From positions 1 through 15,694 of the forward strand of contig DASUZD010000179.1 of the NCBI GenBank assembly GCA_036377055.1: a DNA stretch of 15,694 bases, written 5' to 3'. Source of the stretch: DASUZD01 sp036377055 (GTDB lineage Bacteria; Actinomycetota; Thermoleophilia; Gaiellales; Gaiellaceae). The notes under the pieces were generated by a model. The model had not been told where the DNA came from. It saw only the letters and a list, made by a program, of their open reading frames with translations, and searched no databases. The position numbers and the translations under genes were made by a program. The stretch's first letter is position 1. Every line of letters begins with the position of its first letter. This document shows positions 1 through 6,376 of this stretch, one piece after another.

Positions 1-450
1 GTAGGTCGCGAGCAGGCGCAGGCGTTCGGGGTCGCCGCCGGCGCAGAACTCGGCAAGGGCGGTCTCGAACGCCTCGCCGCGCAGGACGGCGCCCTGCGGC
101 TCGTCGAGCTCGCGGAACCGCGGGTCGATCCCGACCTCGAAGGGGTGCGCCTTCAGCAGGCGCGCGCAGAAACCGTGGATCGTCGAGATCCAGGCGCCGT
201 CGAGCGCGCGCGCGAGGTCGTGCCGGCCACGCCCGACGAGGGCGGCCCGGATCCGCGCCCGCAGCTCGCCCGCCGCCTTGCGCGTGTAGGTGATGACGAG
301 GACGGAGTCGACGTCGAGCCCGCCGTCGCAGACGGCCCGCACGAACCGCTCGACGAGCACCGAGGTCTTGCCCGTGCCCGCGCCGGCCGAGACGAAGACC
401 TCGCCGGTCGCCTCGACGGCCGCGACCTGCTCCGGATTCATGGTCGTCAT
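1..450 (-). CDS. AddA/UvrD-like superfamily 1 DNA helicase, N-terminal part (runs off window)
   Basis: The first 150 codons of a superfamily 1A helicase are visible; the rest lies beyond base 1. The Walker A motif GAGTGKT is at residues 23-29, preceded by the Q-motif-like start NPEQVAAV (5-12). Motif Ia follows (ITYTRKAAGELRARI, about 54-68) and then STIHGFCARLL, as in UvrD, PcrA and AddA. Such proteins unwind DNA from the 3' end using ATP. The ATG at 450 overlaps the TGA of the upstream nuclease gene as ATGA, so the two are probably translated together. A second ATG three codons later (441) is possible. Next to an AddB-like nuclease, the natural reading is the AddA subunit of an AddAB-type helicase-nuclease for double-strand-break repair. 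A UvrD without a nuclease domain cannot be excluded, because the C-terminus, where AddA carries its own nuclease, is missing here. Confidence 0.88.
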   Translation of the reverse strand, partial: MTTMNPEQVAAVEATGEVFVSAGAGTGKTSVLVERFVRAVCDGGLDVDSVLVITYTRKAAGELRARIRAALVGRGRHDLARALDGAWISTIHGFCARLLKAHPFEVGIDPRFRELDEPQGAVLRGEAFETALAEFCAGGDPERLRLLATY

Positions 451-3365
451 GCGCGCGTCACTCGGCACATCGTCCACAGGTCGCACCAGGCCGGGCACTC
501 GCCGCCCTTCGGGTCGTGGCGGACGTCGCCGGCGCGGATTCGGCGTGCGTAGCCGGCCGCGCGGTCCCGCGCCGTCTCGACCTGAGTCCAGAACTCGCCT
601 TCGCTCAAGTAGTCCTTGGGCTTGAACCCGGGCACGTCCTCCTGGGCCTCGGCCCGCAGCATTCCGCGCGCGCTGCGCGACCCCGCGAGCGCGCGGTAGA
701 GGCCTCCGAGCGGCTCGATCCCGACGAGGTCGCGCAGGACGAGCATGTAGAGCGGAATCTGGAGCCGAAGCTCGGCCTCGATCTGCCGAGCCGAGTGGAC
801 GCTCTTGCCCGACTTGTAGTCCTGGACGATCCCGCGCGCGCTGAAGGGATCGACGTCGATCCGGTCGATCGTCCCGGAGAGCCGGATCCCGTCCGCGAGC
901 TCGAGCCCGCGCTGAAGCTCGGGGGCCGACCGCTCGGACCCGAACCCCACCTCGAACCGGCGCGGCACGAGCGGGAGCCCCGACTCCGCCTCGTCGCGGA
1001 CGAACTGCTCGAGGTCGCGCCAGAGCGTCTGCTCGAGCTCCGCGGCCTCGAGCTCGGTCAGCTCGAGACGCACGCCTCCGCGTAGCGCGTCGTCGAGGCA
1101 GCGGCGGAGGAACGCGACCGCCTGCTCGACGCGCTCCGGCTCGACGCGCTCGACGCCGAGCTCCTTCGGCAGGCCGGAGTAGAACTTGTAGAGCGTCTGG
1201 TGGGCGATCTGCCCGCGCAGCATCGCGTCGGCCTCGGCGTCGATCGTCTTCGGGTCGACCACACGCTCGAAGAGCCACGCGGACGAGCAGTCGGCGAAGC
1301 GCTCGAGCTCCGTCGCGCCGAAGACGACCCGCTCGCCGAGCGGCCCTAGGACGGACGGGTTCCTCAGCCGGGTTGGCCGCGCGAATGCGTTCCGAGCTCG
1401 CGCGAGCTTCCTCACCCAGCCGTTCGCCTCGGCCAGGCCGGCGGCTGCATCCTCGTCCGCGACGGACAGCGCCGCCAGCGCGCGCAGGCGCTCGCGCTCC
1501 GTCGGCGCCGCCTCGAGCGGCCATGTCAGCGCCGAGAGCGCGCGTCTGCGCGTCCAGCGTCCGACCTCCTCCTGTGGGAAGAGCGACACGACCTCGTCCC
1601 AGAACGGGCTCGGCTCCCGCGGCGACCCCTCGTCCGTGGCCGCCTCGCGCACGAGGTACAGCCGTCTCGTCACGCGCGTGCACGCCGTGTAGAAGAGGTA
1701 GCGGTCGCGGCTGACCGAGTCGGGGCGCTCGAGCCTGCGGCCAAGCGAGCGGCGGCGCTCGTCGTCGAGGAACGGCGAGCCGTGCGAGCGCCGCGGCAGC
1801 GCTCCCTCCTCCAACCCGAGCAGGAACGCGACCTCGAGGCGCCGCGTCCGGGCGCGCATCAGGTCGACGACGGCGACGGCTCCGGGGGCCGACGGCGATG
1901 GCCCGCGCACCGTCGCGCGCTCGAGCGCATCGACGACGTCCTCGGGACCGACCGCCTCGCCCGCGGCCTCCCACGCCTCGAGCTCGTCGAGGAGGCGGGT
2001 CGCGGCCTCGGCCACACGGAGGTCCTGCCGGGGCCCATCGCCGACCGGGGGCGCCTCGAGCCCGTACGCCGCGCGGACCATCGCCTCGACGAGCGTGCGC
2101 GCGCCGTCGAGCGGCGACGTGGCCGAGCGCAGCTCGGCGAGGATCGGGACCGGCGCCCCGCGAAGCTTCTCCGTCTCCTCCTCGACCCGGGGTGCGGTCT
2201 GGATCGCGCGTCCGCGCAGCCGCCCCTCGACGAAGTCGACGCTCCCGCGGGAGAGCCCGGAGTACGGCGAGCGCAGGAACGCGAAGAGCTCCTTTCGCGC
2301 GCCGCCGAGCCAGACGAAGCGCAGGAGCGAGAGGAGCGCGTGCCCGAATGCGGTCTTGGCGAGCCGCGGCCGCTCCTCGAGGGCGTACGGGACGCCGAGC
2401 GTGCCGAGCACCGTCTCGAGCGGCGCACGCCAGCGATCGACCGAGTCGCAGACGATCGCGATCGCCTCCGGCGCCGTCCCGCCGCGGATCAGCTCGAGCA
2501 GCTCCTCGGCCACGAGCTCGAGGACGCCGCGCGTTCCCGCGCCCTCGAACAAGCGGATCGAGCCTTCGAGCTCGGGCGGCTCCGGCGCGGGCTCTTCGAA
2601 GAGCGACCGCTCGAGGTAGGCGAGCGCCGGCGGCGCCACGTCGGCGTACCGCGGCGGCAGCTCTTCGATGCGTCCGTCTGCGAGCGAGGCGAGGTCGTCT
2701 GCCGTCCGCCGGAGCGACGCGAACGCGACCCGGCCCGGCTCGTAGGGGAGCGAGACGCAGACCTCGGCGCGCCCGGCCAGCGCCTCGAGGAGCGCCCACT
2801 CCGCGCCGGTCAGGTCTTCGAAGCCGTAAGCGAAGACGGGCGTGCCGCTCCACGCCGCCAGGTCGCTCGCGAGGCGCTCGGCCGCGCGGCGCCGGACGAT
2901 GTCGCGGTCCCAGGCTCCGAGCCGGTCGAGCTCCGCGCGATAGGCGGCGTGCAGGTTCCCGAGGTCGCCGCCGCAATCGTCGGGCTCGACGAGCGCGGAC
3001 TCGAGCTCGCCGAGGGCCGCGCCGAGGGAGTCGCCGAAGCCGCCGAAGGCCGCCGAGCGGCCGAGGCCGTCGAGCTCGGCGTTCGCGATCGCGCGGCGGA
3101 CGACGAGCACGCGCTGCGCGTCGGTCAGCACCCGTCGGCGCTCCGGATCGCCCGCAGCGATCGACGCGAAGAGGTCGTCGAACGTGCCGATCGAGCCGCC
3201 GAGGAGCGCGCCGGTCCGTGCGAGCAGCTCTCGCTCGACGCGCTCGACGTCCGCTCCGCCTGGCACGATCAGGAACGGCTCGTGCGGGAGCGCGGCCAGG
3301 TACCGGTCGAGGAGAAGCTCGACCTTGCCGGCGTTCGCGGGGCCGACGATGAGGCTGAGCGCCAT
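447..3365 (-). CDS. AddB-like PD-(D/E)XK nuclease/inactive helicase subunit
   Basis: A 972-aa protein with the build of AddB: an N-terminal helicase-like part and a C-terminal RecB-family nuclease. The nuclease shows H722 (GQIAHQ), D834 (GTIDRID), D849-Y-K851 as the (D/E)XK pair, and a following QIPLY (QxxxY). Four cysteines that would hold a 4Fe-4S staple are C693 before the nuclease and C957, C961 and C967 at the end (Cx3Cx5C), as in AddB and Cas4-like nucleases. The N-terminal P-loop reads GPANAGK followed by Val15, so the Thr/Ser that contacts Mg-ATP is replaced. AddB proteins do not drive unwinding, so this fits a structural role. The protein is shorter than Bacillus AddB (about 1,160 aa). 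ATG at 3365 is the start; a TACGAT -10-like box lies 6 nt upstream and there is no Shine-Dalgarno. The helicase gene follows with an ATGA overlap. The family call is firm; the exact AddB name is likely. Confidence 0.88.
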   Translation of the reverse strand: MALSLIVGPANAGKVELLLDRYLAALPHEPFLIVPGGADVERVERELLARTGALLGGSIGTFDDLFASIAAGDPERRRVLTDAQRVLVVRRAIANAELDGLGRSAAFGGFGDSLGAALGELESALVEPDDCGGDLGNLHAAYRAELDRLGAWDRDIVRRRAAERLASDLAAWSGTPVFAYGFEDLTGAEWALLEALAGRAEVCVSLPYEPGRVAFASLRRTADDLASLADGRIEELPPRYADVAPPALAYLERSLFEEPAPEPPELEGSIRLFEGAGTRGVLELVAEELLELIRGGTAPEAIAIVCDSVDRWRAPLETVLGTLGVPYALEERPRLAKTAFGHALLSLLRFVWLGGARKELFAFLRSPYSGLSRGSVDFVEGRLRGRAIQTAPRVEEETEKLRGAPVPILAELRSATSPLDGARTLVEAMVRAAYGLEAPPVGDGPRQDLRVAEAATRLLDELEAWEAAGEAVGPEDVVDALERATVRGPSPSAPGAVAVVDLMRARTRRLEVAFLLGLEEGALPRRSHGSPFLDDERRRSLGRRLERPDSVSRDRYLFYTACTRVTRRLYLVREAATDEGSPREPSPFWDEVVSLFPQEEVGRWTRRRALSALTWPLEAAPTERERLRALAALSVADEDAAAGLAEANGWVRKLARARNAFARPTRLRNPSVLGPLGERVVFGATELERFADCSSAWLFERVVDPKTIDAEADAMLRGQIAHQTLYKFYSGLPKELGVERVEPERVEQAVAFLRRCLDDALRGGVRLELTELEAAELEQTLWRDLEQFVRDEAESGLPLVPRRFEVGFGSERSAPELQRGLELADGIRLSGTIDRIDVDPFSARGIVQDYKSGKSVHSARQIEAELRLQIPLYMLVLRDLVGIEPLGGLYRALAGSRSARGMLRAEAQEDVPGFKPKDYLSEGEFWTQVETARDRAAGYARRIRAGDVRHDPKGGECPAWCDLWTMCRVTRA

Positions 3366-3371
3366 CGGCCT

Positions 3372-3377
3372 ATCGTA
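3372..3377 (-). promoter_or_regulatory. Probable -10 box (TACGAT) of a leaderless nuclease-helicase mRNA
   Basis: On the minus strand TACGAT is followed by 6 nt (aggccg) and then the ATG at 3365, which would put the transcription start on or next to the start codon. No purine-rich ribosome binding site or clear -35 box is visible. The same arrangement occurs before four other genes in this window. Confidence 0.45.
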
Positions 3378-3432
3378 GTTCCGGCCGGAGACGGCCCCCT
3401 GCGTCGAAAATCGGAAAACACGTGGACGGAGC

Positions 3433-3462
3433 GTGAAAATCCGGCGCGCGAGCAGCTATCGT
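3433..3462 (+). promoter_or_regulatory. aspS: Probable promoter of the aspS T-box leader
   Basis: A -10-like TATCGT (3457-3462) lies 18 bp after GTGAAA (3433-3438), which matches TTGACA at four of six positions. The predicted transcription start near 3469 is just upstream of the first helix of the T-box (base pairing begins about 3472), which supports the placement. The match itself is only moderate. Confidence 0.4.
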
Positions 3463-3468
3463 CCAGCC

Positions 3469-3725
3469 GAAGGCGACGACGGAGACAAGTAGCGGGACCC
3501 GCCGGAGCCGAGAGAGCCGCCGGCTGCTGGGAAGGCGGTCTCCGGAGCCCGCGAACGACACTCCCGAGCCGCGGGAAGAACGGCGCGACGCCAAGTAGAA
3601 CCCGCCGGCCGGCCCCCGTCACCGGGCCCCAATCGAGGTCGCCTCGGCGACGAAGAGCGGTGGCACCGCGGGGACGCCTCCTCGCCCGCTCGTCTCAGGC
3701 GAACGGGACGACGGAGGAGGCAATC
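3469..3725 (+). promoter_or_regulatory. T-box riboswitch, tRNA-Asp specific, translational type, upstream of aspS
   Basis: The leader senses uncharged tRNA and switches translation of aspS. Stem I: GGAG 3481-3484 pairs with CTCC 3561-3564. The specifier loop has AGTA (3488-3491) opposite GAA (3553-3555), then C, the specifier GAC (3557-3559, Asp) and a purine. Above it GCGGG 3492-3496 pairs with CCCGC 3548-3552, CCGGA 3502-3506 with TCCGG 3541-3545, and CCGCC 3517-3521 with GGCGG 3534-3538, with the distal AGAGAG motif at 3511-3516. Stem III is 3638-3642/3647-3651 with a CTCG loop. The antisequestrator has helix A1 3655-3660/3686-3691, bulge TGGCACC 3661-3667, and A2 3668-3673/3680-3685. TGGC pairs with the GCCA end of tRNA-Asp (G73). 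The competing sequestrator pairs 3676-3683 with 3714-3721 and buries the GGAGGAGG ribosome binding site. No U-run follows, so control is at translation. Pairings were worked out by hand. Confidence 0.93.
3713..3720 (+). promoter_or_regulatory. aspS: Ribosome binding site of aspS (regulated by the T-box)
   Basis: GGAGGAGG ends 5 nt before the GTG at 3726. It fixes that GTG as the start, since no ATG is available in frame nearby, and it is the segment hidden by GCCTCCTC at 3676-3683 in the off state. Confidence 0.88.
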
Positions 3726-5015
3726 GTGACGGAACGGACCCTCTCGAGCGAGCTTCGCGCCCAAGTCGGCATGCGCGTGCGGATCGCCGGGTGGCTGCAC
3801 CACCGGCGCCGGCTGAGCCGGGTGACCTTCGTCCTCGTGCGCGACCGCGCCGGGATCGCGCAGGTGGTCGCCGAGGACCCGGAGGCCGTCGCGGCCGTCG
3901 ACGGGCTCCTCGACGAGACGGTGCTCGAGGTCGAAGGCGAGGTCGTCGCGAGCGAGCAGGCGCCCGGCGGCGCCGAGCTGCATGCGCCTCGGTTCCGCGT
4001 CCTGACCGAGCCCGCAGCCCCTCCGCCGATCGAGCTGCACCGACCGGCGCTGAAGGAGCAGCTGCCGACGAGGCTCGACCACGCGCCGGTGGCGCTCCGG
4101 CACCCGCGCGAGCGCGCGAAGCTCGCGGTCTCGGCGGCGTCGATGGCCGGCTTCCGGGCGGCGCTCGACGGCCTCGGCTTCGTCGAGATCCAGACGCCGA
4201 AGATCGTCCGGTCGGCGACGGAGACCGGCGCCAACCTCTTCACGGTCGACTACTTCGGCCGCCCCGCATACCTCGCGCAGAGCCCGCAGCTCTACAAGCA
4301 GACGATGGTCGGCGTCTTCGAGCGCGTGTTCGAGGTCGGACCGGCCTTCCGCGCCGAGCCGCACGACACCGCGCGCCACCTCGCGGAGTACGTGTCACTC
4401 GACGCGGAGCTCGGCTTCGTCGAAAACCACGAGACCGTGATGGCCGTAGCCCGCGAAGCCGTGGCGGGAATGGCCTCGTCGGTACGGGAGCGGGCCGCCG
4501 AGGCGGTCGCGCTGCTCGAGGTCGAGCTCCCGGAGGTTCCGGCGGCGATTCCGGTCGTGGACTTCCCCGAAGCGCTCGCGCTCGCCGGCGCCAACGCGAA
4601 GGAGCCCGATCTGGCGCCCGCGCATGAGCGCGCGCTAGGCGAATGGGCGAGGCGCGAGCACGGCTCGGATTTCCTGTTCGTCGTCGGATACCCGATGGAG
4701 AAGCGGCCGTTTTACACCCATCCCGATCCCGATCGGCCGGCGCTCTCGCGCAGCTTCGACCTCCTGTTTCGGGGGCTGGAGCTCGCGACCGGCGGCCAGC
4801 GGCTGCACCGGTACGAGGACTACCTCGCGGCGCTCGCCGCGTCCGGACAGAGCGCGGAGCCGTTCGAGGCCTACCTCGAGGCGTTTCGCCACGGCATGCC
4901 GCCGCACGGCGGGTTCGCTATCGGGCTCGAGCGGTGGACTGCGCAGCTCGTCGGCGCGCGAAACCTACGAGAGACGACGCTCTTCCCGCGCGACCTCCAC
5001 CGTCTTTCGCCGTAA
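3726..5015 (+). CDS. aspS: Aspartyl-tRNA synthetase, archaeal type, probably discriminating
   Basis: A 429-aa class IIb synthetase that charges tRNA with aspartate in the cytosol. The length and the absence of the large insertion domain of ordinary bacterial AspRS (about 590 aa) place it with the archaeal form. The N-terminal OB-fold anticodon domain spans about 1-105. Motif 1 is near GFVEIQTPKI. Motif 2 is FRAEPHDTARHLAE with R209; its HDT resembles the HNT of archaeal AspRS rather than the RxT/SxT of asparaginyl enzymes. GGQRLHRYED and motif 3 GFAIGLERW with R403 follow. His25 and Pro80 stand where non-discriminating archaeal enzymes have Trp26 and Lys85, which suggests charging of tRNA-Asp only. 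The GTG start is set by GGAGGAGG 5 nt upstream. The gene is a single-gene unit under an Asp T-box and ends in a hairpin terminator. AsnRS is the main alternative and is unlikely. Confidence 0.95.
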   Translation: MTERTLSSELRAQVGMRVRIAGWLHHRRRLSRVTFVLVRDRAGIAQVVAEDPEAVAAVDGLLDETVLEVEGEVVASEQAPGGAELHAPRFRVLTEPAAPPPIELHRPALKEQLPTRLDHAPVALRHPRERAKLAVSAASMAGFRAALDGLGFVEIQTPKIVRSATETGANLFTVDYFGRPAYLAQSPQLYKQTMVGVFERVFEVGPAFRAEPHDTARHLAEYVSLDAELGFVENHETVMAVAREAVAGMASSVRERAAEAVALLEVELPEVPAAIPVVDFPEALALAGANAKEPDLAPAHERALGEWARREHGSDFLFVVGYPMEKRPFYTHPDPDRPALSRSFDLLFRGLELATGGQRLHRYEDYLAALAASGQSAEPFEAYLEAFRHGMPPHGGFAIGLERWTAQLVGARNLRETTLFPRDLHRLSP

Positions 5016-5019
5016 ATGA

Positions 5020-5041
5020 GAGGCGGGGCTTTCCCCGCCTC
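5020..5041. terminator. Bidirectional hairpin terminator between aspS and the 65-aa gene
   Basis: A perfect 9-bp stem, GAGGCGGGG (5020-5028) with CCCCGCCTC (5033-5041), and a CTTT loop fill the 29-nt gap between two convergent stop codons. Short T/A-containing tails (CCTTTA on plus, TCATTTA on minus) follow, but there is no long U-run. Confidence 0.75.
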
Positions 5042-5044
5042 CCT

Positions 5045-5242
5045 TTACGCTGCTGCGGCCTTCGGCTTGCGGCCGCGACGCGCTGCGGCGTGGCCGGGCA
5101 TCCCGCCCGCGCAATCGTCGCAGAGATCCGCGGCCTTGGCGCCGCGACGTGCGTCCGAATACGTCAGGCGCATCGTCGCGCCCTTGTTCTCGCCGACTTC
5201 CTTCCCACAGTTGTCACAGACGAGGACGGTCTTCCGAGCCAA
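5045..5242 (-). CDS. Small zinc-ribbon-like protein with basic AT-hook-like tail, unknown function
   Basis: A 65-aa protein starting at TTG (5242), chosen because AAGGAGG (5248-5254) ends 5 nt before it. The longer open frame upstream runs antisense through the topoisomerase and dehydrogenase region and is not credible. It has two CxxC knuckles, C9-x2-C12 and C41-x2-C44, which could bind one zinc ion, and an Ala-rich, basic tail with RRGRKPK (55-61), like the RGR core of AT-hooks and of nucleoid proteins. The middle, MRLTYSDARRGAKAADL, is the kind of segment that may form a strand and a helix. It is convergent with aspS, 59 nt downstream of a topoisomerase gene on the same strand, and has its own strong ribosome binding site plus a weak -10-like TATGGT (5275-5280). 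Nucleic-acid binding is inference from composition; I do not recognise a named family. Confidence 0.85.
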   Translation of the reverse strand: MARKTVLVCDNCGKEVGENKGATMRLTYSDARRGAKAADLCDDCAGGMPGHAAARRGRKPKAAAA

Positions 5243-5247
5243 AAGTT

Positions 5248-5254
5248 CCTCCTT
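5248..5254 (-). promoter_or_regulatory. Ribosome binding site that sets a TTG start
   Basis: AAGGAGG on the minus strand with a 5-nt spacer to TTG at 5242. It is one of only two strong Shine-Dalgarno sequences I found in this window; the other belongs to aspS. Confidence 0.8.
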
Positions 5255-5301
5255 CGAAGGGGCCGAACTGGGCAACCATACCCGAAAAGCGAAGTCGAAA
5301 T

Positions 5302-6318
5302 CTAGGCCGCCGCGCGCGATCGACGAATCCGCCACGAACGCAGCAAGCTCAAGAGCGACTGCTCCTCCGGATCGAGTCCTACGTCGTGCGCTCCCACCAC
5401 TCTCAGGTGACGGGGCCGGAAGTCCTCGATCGTCCGGCCGTCCAGATACTGCTCGATGACAGCGGGGCTCACGTAGGACGCGCGGGTCACCGCAGGAGTG
5501 TTTCCAAGTCGCTCGGCCACTCGGCGCATGACGGCGACGACCGCGCGCTTCTGTTCGGCCTCCGTCTCCGCCAACCCGTGCTCGGCGAAAGCGATCGCCG
5601 CCTCCAGCGTCCCGCCCCAGGTTCGAAAATCCTTGGCGGTGAATTCCTCGCCCATGTGCCGTTGGATGTACTCGTTGAGTCGCCTTCCCGTGAGGTTGTA
5701 GAACTCGCCCTCGCGTTCGTAGCGAAACAGTCTGCGTCCCCCGGGAAGGCCGACCAGCTCCCGAATCGCCTCGGCGATCTCCTGGTCGACCAGCACCGTC
5801 CTGACCTGCGCGTTGTGCTTCGCGCGGAAGCGAAAGGCGACACGCTTTCCGCGCACCGCTACGTGCCGTTTTGTCAACGTGGTGAGCCCGCGGGTTCCCG
5901 ATTGCCGCGTGTACCGATCGCCTCCGACGCGGAACCAGGTCGCGTTGATCACCCGGGTGCAAATCGCGCAGATCCGGTCGCACTCCAGCGAGTCGAGCTC
6001 GATGTGCCGGCCCATCGCCTCGCGCAGATCCGGAAGTCGTTCGGCGAAGCGGATCAGCTTGTCGAACTTCGCCTGCTCCTGCGCCGCGCGAAATTCCGGG
6101 TGGTAGAGGTACTGTCGCCGGCCGGCCGAGTCGAGGCCGGTCGCCTGGAGGTTCGCCGTCGCGCGCGGTGAAATCCAGACGTCGCGCCAGGCGGGCGGTA
6201 TCACGAGCGACTCGATCCGCGCGATCTTCGCCTCGTCGACGATCCGTTTGCCGCGCGCGTCGAGGTAGCGAAAACGCCCCTTCGCGCCGACGCGCCGCCA
6301 TCCCCCCGTCCGAGCCAC
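5302..6318 (-). CDS. DNA topoisomerase IB (poxvirus-like bacterial type)
   Basis: A 338-aa type IB topoisomerase, which relaxes supercoils by nicking one strand through a 3'-phosphotyrosine link. The N-terminal part has IPPAWRDVWISP and LQATGLDSAGRRQYLYH (about 40-73), typical of the bacterial group. The active site is complete: R151 in TTLTKRHV, K167 in FRAKH, R232 in KDFRTWGGT, N273 in LGNTPAV and the nucleophile Y282 in ASYVSP. Asn at the position of the poxvirus His is normal for bacterial members such as the Deinococcus enzyme. The length fits the family (about 310-350 aa). I chose GTG at 6318, giving MARTGGWRRV. It has no Shine-Dalgarno but a TATACA box 9 nt upstream, so a near-leaderless mRNA is likely. 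The gene is divergent from a dehydrogenase gene, with only 58 nt between the two starts. Confidence 0.93.
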   Translation of the reverse strand: MARTGGWRRVGAKGRFRYLDARGKRIVDEAKIARIESLVIPPAWRDVWISPRATANLQATGLDSAGRRQYLYHPEFRAAQEQAKFDKLIRFAERLPDLREAMGRHIELDSLECDRICAICTRVINATWFRVGGDRYTRQSGTRGLTTLTKRHVAVRGKRVAFRFRAKHNAQVRTVLVDQEIAEAIRELVGLPGGRRLFRYEREGEFYNLTGRRLNEYIQRHMGEEFTAKDFRTWGGTLEAAIAFAEHGLAETEAEQKRAVVAVMRRVAERLGNTPAVTRASYVSPAVIEQYLDGRTIEDFRPRHLRVVGAHDVGLDPEEQSLLSLLRSWRIRRSRAAA

Positions 6319-6327
6319 CGGAGGCGG

Positions 6328-6333
6328 TGTATA
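6328..6333 (-). promoter_or_regulatory. Probable -10 box (TATACA) of the topoisomerase IB gene
   Basis: TATACA on the minus strand ends 9 nt before the GTG at 6318, leaving room for only about 0-3 nt of leader. No -35 match or ribosome binding site is visible. Confidence 0.45.
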
Positions 6334-6363
6334 GCCGCGCGGCGAGTGTGCTAATCGCGAACG

Positions 6364-6369
6364 TAGAAT
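6364..6369 (+). promoter_or_regulatory. Probable -10 box (TAGAAT) of the dehydrogenase gene
   Basis: TAGAAT is followed by 7 nt (cgccgcg) and then the GTG at 6377, so transcription should start at the start codon. It is back to back with the TATACA box of the topoisomerase gene, with 30 nt between the two boxes. Confidence 0.5.
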
Positions 6370-6376
6370 CGCCGCG

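Noticed and set aside
3366..3480. Search for a tRNA or small ORF between the nuclease gene and the T-box
   Set aside because: No cloverleaf and no ORF with a ribosome binding site was seen; the stretch is explained by two divergent promoters.
3601..3630. GC-rich inverted repeat considered as an intrinsic terminator inside the aspS leader
   Set aside because: There is no T-run after it, and it lies between Stem I and Stem III where T-boxes carry Stem II or IIA/B structures.
1782..3725. Long plus-strand open frame continuing upstream of aspS (would give a 1077-aa protein)
   Set aside because: It is antisense to the AddB-like gene, shows only Arg/Glu/Asp-rich low-complexity sequence and no family motif. 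The T-box and GGAGGAGG place the real start at 3726.
5149..6171. 340-aa plus-strand frame antisense to topoisomerase IB
   Set aside because: The minus strand encodes a complete topoisomerase with all active-site residues; the plus frame has no recognisable family.
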